Source: a bacterium (GTDB taxonomy: Bacteria > Babelota > Babeliae > Babelales > Vermiphilaceae). Taken from it: DNA of 54,561 nt. The first letter of the stretch is position 1. The number at the start of each line of letters is the position of its first letter. Positions 50,404 to 54,561 of this stretch are shown here, piece by piece. The notes under the pieces are model-generated. The model saw nothing but the letters and a program-made list of their open reading frames with translations. It searched no databases and was not told the DNA's origin. The position numbers and the translations under genes are program-made. The stretch spans positions 1-54,561 of the forward strand of contig JAKASV010000006.1 in the NCBI GenBank assembly GCA_021818945.1, read 5' to 3'.

Positions 50404-51639
50404 ATGATACACGTAAGATCTTTAGCCATCAGTTTAATGTTACTTCTTACCAGTTCCTGTTTTGGAATGGTATTTGATAATCGGTTTTTACCGTTGATGC
50501 AGCGAGCCTGGATTGCACCAGATGATGGCCGCTCACATTTGTCGACCAATCTTTTTGCTGTGACCGCTTCAAATGCTTATAACAAATTTGGTGATCAAGT
50601 ACCTTTACCAGAAATATTTGGGCCTTTTGATCTTGGATTATTAGCAAAAGCGATGGTACAACTTAATTATCAGGAGCCTATTAAGAGTGAATGGCAAGGA
50701 GCTATTATTCCTTGGGTACTACAAGGCAAATTGCAGGGTCAAGGGCTTGATGTTGAATGGCAAAAGGCATTCAACTGCTATGTCTCCCTAGGAGGTTCCT
50801 TCATGCTCCTGAGATTAAATTCCTGGTATGAATTTTTACTCGATGAAAAGGATGATAATTTTACTATGCGACGTGGTCTGAAGCATGGAGATGCTGAAGA
50901 ATTAGAAGAATTAAGACGATCTATTTTGCAAAAGCTAGGATTTTGTGGTGACCATTCTCATGAGCGGGGTATAGGTGACATAGATTTATACCTACGTTTT
51001 GGCAATTACTGGGAATATGAACTCAAATTTCGGAGCATCCAGGCTGGAGGGCGTTTAGGAATTTTAATACCTACAGCCAAGCCACGAAATATTCACTATC
51101 CTGCTTCTATCCCTTTTGGGGGTGATAGACATTGGGGTATTTATGGTGCTATCGATGCAATCTTTGAGCTTAAAGAAGATTGGAAAGTCGGTATCTATCT
51201 GCGAGCAAACAAACGATTTTCGCGAGTTTCATGTCAACGAGTACCAATCTGTTGTGAACCAGACAATTTTGGTGCTTTGCAGGCTGATGTTAATGTGCGA
51301 CCAGGGGTAACAGTTGTGGCTAGCCCTTTTGTGTCATTTGAATGCCTGCGGGATGGGTTTGGCATTCGTGGATATTATACGCTAACAAAGCATTGGAGAG
51401 ATAAGTGGAACTTACACAGATCATCGTCAACTTCAGATCTTAAAGAGCTTTGTAATAGAACTGCTTGGGGTTCAGATTATTTTTCGATTAATGTTTTTTA
51501 TGATTTTGGAAAAGTGAAACCTGATCGTATTGTATATCCGATACTCACCTTTTGCTGGGATATTCCAAGCAATGTGCTTATCGCGAATACAGTTGCAAAA
51601 ACGAATAGGATTTCGCTTGGTGTTGAAGTTGCCTTTTAA
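50404..51639 (+). CDS. Probable outer-membrane beta-barrel protein
   Basis: The 411-residue protein has a signal peptide (VRSLAISLMLLLTSSCFGM) and a mature part made of alternating hydrophobic/polar strands with aromatic belts, for example WEYELKFRSIQAGGRLGIL, HWGIYGAIDAIFELKEDWKVGIYLRAN and VFYDFGKV. It ends in RISLGVEVAF, the terminal-aromatic beta-strand that the BAM complex recognises. No specific porin family was recognised. AGGA is placed before the ATG. It is followed 9 nt later by the frame of mreB, so the two may be cotranscribed. Confidence 0.75.
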   Translation: MIHVRSLAISLMLLLTSSCFGMVFDNRFLPLMQRAWIAPDDGRSHLSTNLFAVTASNAYNKFGDQVPLPEIFGPFDLGLLAKAMVQLNYQEPIKSEWQGAIIPWVLQGKLQGQGLDVEWQKAFNCYVSLGGSFMLLRLNSWYEFLLDEKDDNFTMRRGLKHGDAEELEELRRSILQKLGFCGDHSHERGIGDIDLYLRFGNYWEYELKFRSIQAGGRLGILIPTAKPRNIHYPASIPFGGDRHWGIYGAIDAIFELKEDWKVGIYLRANKRFSRVSCQRVPICCEPDNFGALQADVNVRPGVTVVASPFVSFECLRDGFGIRGYYTLTKHWRDKWNLHRSSSTSDLKELCNRTAWGSDYFSINVFYDFGKVKPDRIVYPILTFCWDIPSNVLIANTVAKTNRISLGVEVAF

Positions 51640-51663
51640 CAGATTGATATGCAGGTGCTCACT

Positions 51664-52707
51664 ATGAAGTTTTTACCAGCAAAGAAGTTGTTCAGTTTTT
51701 TTTCAAATGATTTAGCAATAGATTTAGGGACAGCTAATACGGTTGTATACGTACGAAAGGGTGGCATTGTTTTGAATGAACCATCGGTTGTTGCGGTTAA
51801 ACTTGGCACCAATCAAGTATTAGCTGCAGGACGTGCAGCTAAAGAGATGCTTGGCAAAACACCTGAAAGCATTGTTGCATGCAGACCTATGCGTGATGGT
51901 GTAATAGCAAACTTTGAATTAACAGAAAGTATGCTGCGCTATTTTATACGGCTTGTTCATAATGATCGAAAAACTCTTATAAAGCCTCGTATGATAATCG
52001 GGGTCCCTTCGGGTATCACTGAAGTTGAAAAACGTGCTGTTAAAGATTCTGCGATGCAAGCAGGGGCTCAAAAAGTTTATACCGTAATTGAGCCTATGGC
52101 GGCTGCCATTGGAGCAGGTCTTCCGGTTCAAGAGCCATCAGGTAATATGATAATTGATATTGGTGGCGGTACAACCGAAGTTGCAGTTATCTCGCTAAAA
52201 TCGGTCGTATTTTGTCGCTCTATTCGTGTAGGTGGCGATGAAATGGATATGGCTATTGTTCAGTACGTTAAACGTAAATATAATTTGCTCATTGGCGAGC
52301 GCACTGCTGAAAGTATCAAGATCGAAATCGGTTCAGCCTTATTAACACCAGATGCAGCACATCAGTCAATTGAAGTTAAAGGTCGCGATCTTGTCTCAGG
52401 TGTTCCTAAAACAATTAAACTGTCCAGTCAAGAAGTTAATGAGGCGCTCATCGAAACGATTGCCAGCATAGTTGATGTTGTTCGTGTGGCTCTTGAAAAT
52501 ACCCCACCAGAATTGTCCTCTGATCTTGTTGATCGTGGTATCACCATGGCCGGTGGTGGTTCCTTGCTCAAGGGTTTAGCAGGACTTATTTCGCGAGAAA
52601 CGGGATTGCCTGTTCAGGTTGCAGAAGATCCACTGTTCTGCGTTGTAAAGGGAATTGGTAGAATGTTAGAAAATCTGGATTTCTTTAAAGATGCACTCAT
52701 GGAGTAA
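51664..52707 (+). CDS. mreB: Rod shape-determining protein MreB
   Basis: The actin homologue that guides lateral cell-wall synthesis on the inner membrane. The 347-residue product has the phosphate-1 motif LAIDLGTANTVVYV, EPSVVAV, GVPSGITEVEKRAV, VIEPMAAAIGAGLPV, phosphate-2 MIIDIGGGTTEVAVIS and the adenosine motif GITMAGGGSLLKGL. ATG 51664 has AGGTG six nt upstream and fits the family start; ATG 51649 adds five residues without a ribosome-binding site. With mraY and glmU it shows that peptidoglycan and elongation machinery are kept. rsmA follows after two bases. Confidence 0.96.
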   Translation: MKFLPAKKLFSFFSNDLAIDLGTANTVVYVRKGGIVLNEPSVVAVKLGTNQVLAAGRAAKEMLGKTPESIVACRPMRDGVIANFELTESMLRYFIRLVHNDRKTLIKPRMIIGVPSGITEVEKRAVKDSAMQAGAQKVYTVIEPMAAAIGAGLPVQEPSGNMIIDIGGGTTEVAVISLKSVVFCRSIRVGGDEMDMAIVQYVKRKYNLLIGERTAESIKIEIGSALLTPDAAHQSIEVKGRDLVSGVPKTIKLSSQEVNEALIETIASIVDVVRVALENTPPELSSDLVDRGITMAGGGSLLKGLAGLISRETGLPVQVAEDPLFCVVKGIGRMLENLDFFKDALME

Positions 52708-52709
52708 GA

Positions 52710-53498
52710 TTGAAAAAGCATGGACATGCGCAGGGTATAGCGCTAAAAAAAAGCTATGGACAACATTTTTTACGCAATGATAGTATTGCGCAAAAAATTG
52801 TGATGGCTGTTGATCTTACTGATACCAGTTCGGTATTTGAGATCGGATGCGGCGATGGTGCATTAACTCGAGTGATCTTACAAAGTAAACTTGCACGTCT
52901 ATGGATTTTTGAAATTGATCCAGAATGGGCAGCCTTGGTAAAAAAAAGGCTGCCTGATCCTCGTATGCAGATCTTTGTAGAAGATATTTTAACAGTAGAT
53001 TTTTCACGCTTTGAGCTCTACAAACCCTGGATATTATTGGCAAACTTGCCCTATCAAATTACTTTTCCAATTTTATATAAGCTCCAAGAACATAGGCACC
53101 TGCTACAAGAAGGTGTTATTATGATTCAAGAGGAAGTAGCAAAAAAAATTGTTACGACTCATGGTCGCGGTTACGGCTTTGTGTCACTCTTTTTTCAGCA
53201 TTATTTTGAACTTAAGCTTCTTGATAAAATTTCGCCTTCATCTTTTTATCCCCCACCTAAAGTTTTTTCGCGCTTATTATATGTAAAACCAAAAAAAGAT
53301 CTGATTACAATTCCAGACGAAAATAATTTTTGGGAATTTGTTCGCGCATGTTTCAAGCAGCCTCGACGTACGTTAAAGAATAATTTGACTCAAAAACATT
53401 ACGATCTCGCTAAGATTTCTGATGATGTTCTTGCACTCAGAGCACAGCAGATGAATATCGAAGACCTTCTCAAAGTCTGGAATATAATACGATTGTAG
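52710..53498 (+). CDS. rsmA: 16S rRNA (adenine-N6,N6)-dimethyltransferase RsmA/KsgA, TTG start
   Basis: Dimethylates A1518 and A1519 of 16S rRNA with SAM during small-subunit maturation. The protein of about 262 residues starts KKSYGQHFLRNDSIAQKI; motif I is FEIGCGDGALTRVIL, motif IV is the catalytic NLPYQITFPIL, and PKVFSRLLYVKP is the conserved C-terminal edge. The only in-frame initiator near the family start is TTG, preceded by GGAG six nt upstream. It is 2 nt from mreB, hence cotranscribed. Length is normal. Confidence 0.94.
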   Translation: MKKHGHAQGIALKKSYGQHFLRNDSIAQKIVMAVDLTDTSSVFEIGCGDGALTRVILQSKLARLWIFEIDPEWAALVKKRLPDPRMQIFVEDILTVDFSRFELYKPWILLANLPYQITFPILYKLQEHRHLLQEGVIMIQEEVAKKIVTTHGRGYGFVSLFFQHYFELKLLDKISPSSFYPPPKVFSRLLYVKPKKDLITIPDENNFWEFVRACFKQPRRTLKNNLTQKHYDLAKISDDVLALRAQQMNIEDLLKVWNIIRL

Positions 53499-53534
53499 AT
53501 TTTTTCTTGTGAATTATACATCCCTTCTGATACG

Positions 53535-53933
53535 ATGACACCAAAGATGCTGAATCGCGGGGGGGCTGTGATTTTACAAAAACGAAGTGGCATGTTCATC
53601 GGACTTATCATTACCATACTTGGATTTTCTGTGATATCGCAGGAATCACAAGCATTTCTTGGTCTTGATCTTGATAATATACTATTTAAATATTCTCTTA
53701 AAACAGCCACCTATTCTGTACGGCTTGCTTGTAAAAGTCTCATGAAATATCCCAAAATGATTGCTGTTATTCTTTCTATATATTTTTATAAAGAGATTTT
53801 AGGTATTGCAAAAAATAAAGTTGGTCAAATAGTGGGAGAATTTCCAGAAATAAGTTGTATAGCAGGTCTTTGTGTATTATTTTATGCAAGTACGTATTTG
53901 GATGCAGATGAAGGACGATCTGCTGAGGGTTAA
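53535..53933 (+). CDS. Small exported or membrane protein
   Basis: A 132-residue product with a signal-like hydrophobic segment (MFIGLIITILGFSVISQESQA) and one or two more hydrophobic stretches (MIAVILSIYFYKEILGIA; ISCIAGLCVLFYASTYL). No family was recognised. The start is uncertain: ATG 53535 gives an N-terminal extension, GTG 53568 follows a run of seven Gs and gives the basic n-region of a signal peptide, and ATG 53592 opens the hydrophobic part directly. Its stop is 3 nt from that of the convergent next gene. Confidence 0.6.
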   Translation: MTPKMLNRGGAVILQKRSGMFIGLIITILGFSVISQESQAFLGLDLDNILFKYSLKTATYSVRLACKSLMKYPKMIAVILSIYFYKEILGIAKNKVGQIVGEFPEISCIAGLCVLFYASTYLDADEGRSAEG

Positions 53934-53936
53934 AAA

Positions 53937-54350
53937 TTATCGTGATATTGGATCTACTATTCGTGTTGCTCCGCTAGGTTTTATTATCGTAAGTCTCAAA
54001 GGTCTATCACCAGTTTTGGAAAATATGAGCTTAATATTGGCGCTCAAAGCAGTTTGAGAGAAGGCCCACGTTGTGGGTTCACCGGTTGCACCACGCACTT
54101 CTATGGTTATATTTTTTGTTATGTCTTTATCTGAATAGTCTTCAAGAAAGATAGAGCGCGTTTGTTTAGGAATTAGTCTTTCGATTTGGGGCCTTTTGTA
54201 TATCATCGAGTCAAAATATAAGATTAATGTTTTGAATGTATCGTTCGTTACCGTAATACGGTTAGAAGATGTTATTGATGATGAATAAACTATACTAGCT
54301 GTTAAGCTTGCAAGTGATAGAGTAAAAATTAAAAGTCTTGGGTAATTCAC
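53937..54350 (-). CDS. Small exported beta-rich protein, GTG start
   Basis: The 137-residue product has a signal peptide (MNYPRLLIFTLSLASLTASIVYS) and a beta-rich mature part (NRITVTNDTFKTLILYFDS, KNITIEVRGATGE, IKLIFSKTGDRPLRLTI). A strong AGGAGG four nt before a GTG fixes the start. The ITVTNDT-polar-hydrophobic pattern loosely recalls the C-terminal domain of the glycine-rich protein (WHIRNDTQYTITVSN), which could mean a shared fold. No known family was recognised. Confidence 0.65.
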   Translation of the reverse strand: MNYPRLLIFTLSLASLTASIVYSSSITSSNRITVTNDTFKTLILYFDSMIYKRPQIERLIPKQTRSIFLEDYSDKDITKNITIEVRGATGEPTTWAFSQTALSANIKLIFSKTGDRPLRLTIIKPSGATRIVDPISR

Positions 54351-54561
54351 AAATCCTCCTTTTTGTTAATAAATATTATTTCAATCCGCTATCTATTTAA
54401 TTTTATATTAGAAAATAAAATTACTATAAGTCAAGTAACTACTCAAAAAGTGTAGGAATCTGACTACGCTAGGTCTTGAATAAGCAATTTATAATGATTA
54501 ATTAGATCCGTACTTTTTTTTCAAATTACCCGTGTCCAGTTTAATAGGGGTCAGTATAGTT

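Overview
The window is an AT-rich, densely coded bacterial chromosome segment with a Gram-negative type envelope: lipoproteins with lipoboxes, an MlaE/MlaF-type lipid transporter, secretins, SurA-like periplasmic chaperones and a beta-barrel-like outer-membrane protein. Those traits, with ankyrin and WD40 repeat proteins, many small exported proteins of no recognised family and an amino-acid permease, fit a host-associated bacterium. My best guess is Candidatus Dependentiae (TM6). This is inferred from gene style only; no marker search was possible.

Layout. 1-2.4 kb: a superfamily II helicase gene broken by four small frameshifts, then an exported ankyrin protein. 2.7-6.2 kb: lon and a PfkB sugar kinase, apparently one transcript. 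7.1-11.5 kb: pgi, zwf, gnd and a metal-dependent cyclase-family gene, giving entry into the oxidative pentose phosphate pathway. 11.6-14.3 kb: a minus-strand run of small exported low-complexity proteins, including a glycine/arginine-rich protein with a Trp/Tyr-rich middle, and a tiny broken relative at its end. 14.5-17.4 kb: a frameshifted NfeD-like gene, a secreted protein overlapping tail-to-tail with a reduced ComEC-like protein, and an RRM RNA-binding protein with a clear terminator. 17.5-19.4 kb: transketolase. 19.6-21.5 kb: two tandem lipoprotein alpha/beta hydrolases. 21.6-24.4 kb: tpiA-secG-mlaE-mlaF. 24.5-29.8 kb: a membrane-anchored methyltransferase-like protein, an APC permease, mraY, an exported helical protein and dcd. 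29.9-39.9 kb: a MoxR ATPase followed by a type II secretion/type IV pilus-like cluster (GspC-, secretin-, PilM/GspL-, PilO/GspM-like and a second secretin). 39.9-43.0 kb: enolase and three tandem DJ-1/PfpI proteins. 43.3-45.4 kb: two SurA-like proteins. 45.4-48.1 kb: glmU-sbcD. 48.3-54.4 kb: a WD40 protein, tRNA-Ser(CGA), a barrel protein, mreB, rsmA and two small exported proteins.

Together the genes cover sugar-phosphate metabolism (pgi, zwf, gnd, tkt, tpiA, eno), cell-wall synthesis and shape (mraY, glmU, mreB), and envelope biogenesis or export (secG, mlaEF, SurA-like proteins, secretins). The most unusual parts are the twin-secretin cluster without an ATPase or pseudopilin in view, the exported low-complexity cluster, the triple DJ-1 array with two exported copies, and the loss of a conserved active-site lysine in G6PDH. 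Several small genes are broken by 1-4 nt slips, which suggests ongoing gene decay or, less likely, phase variation.
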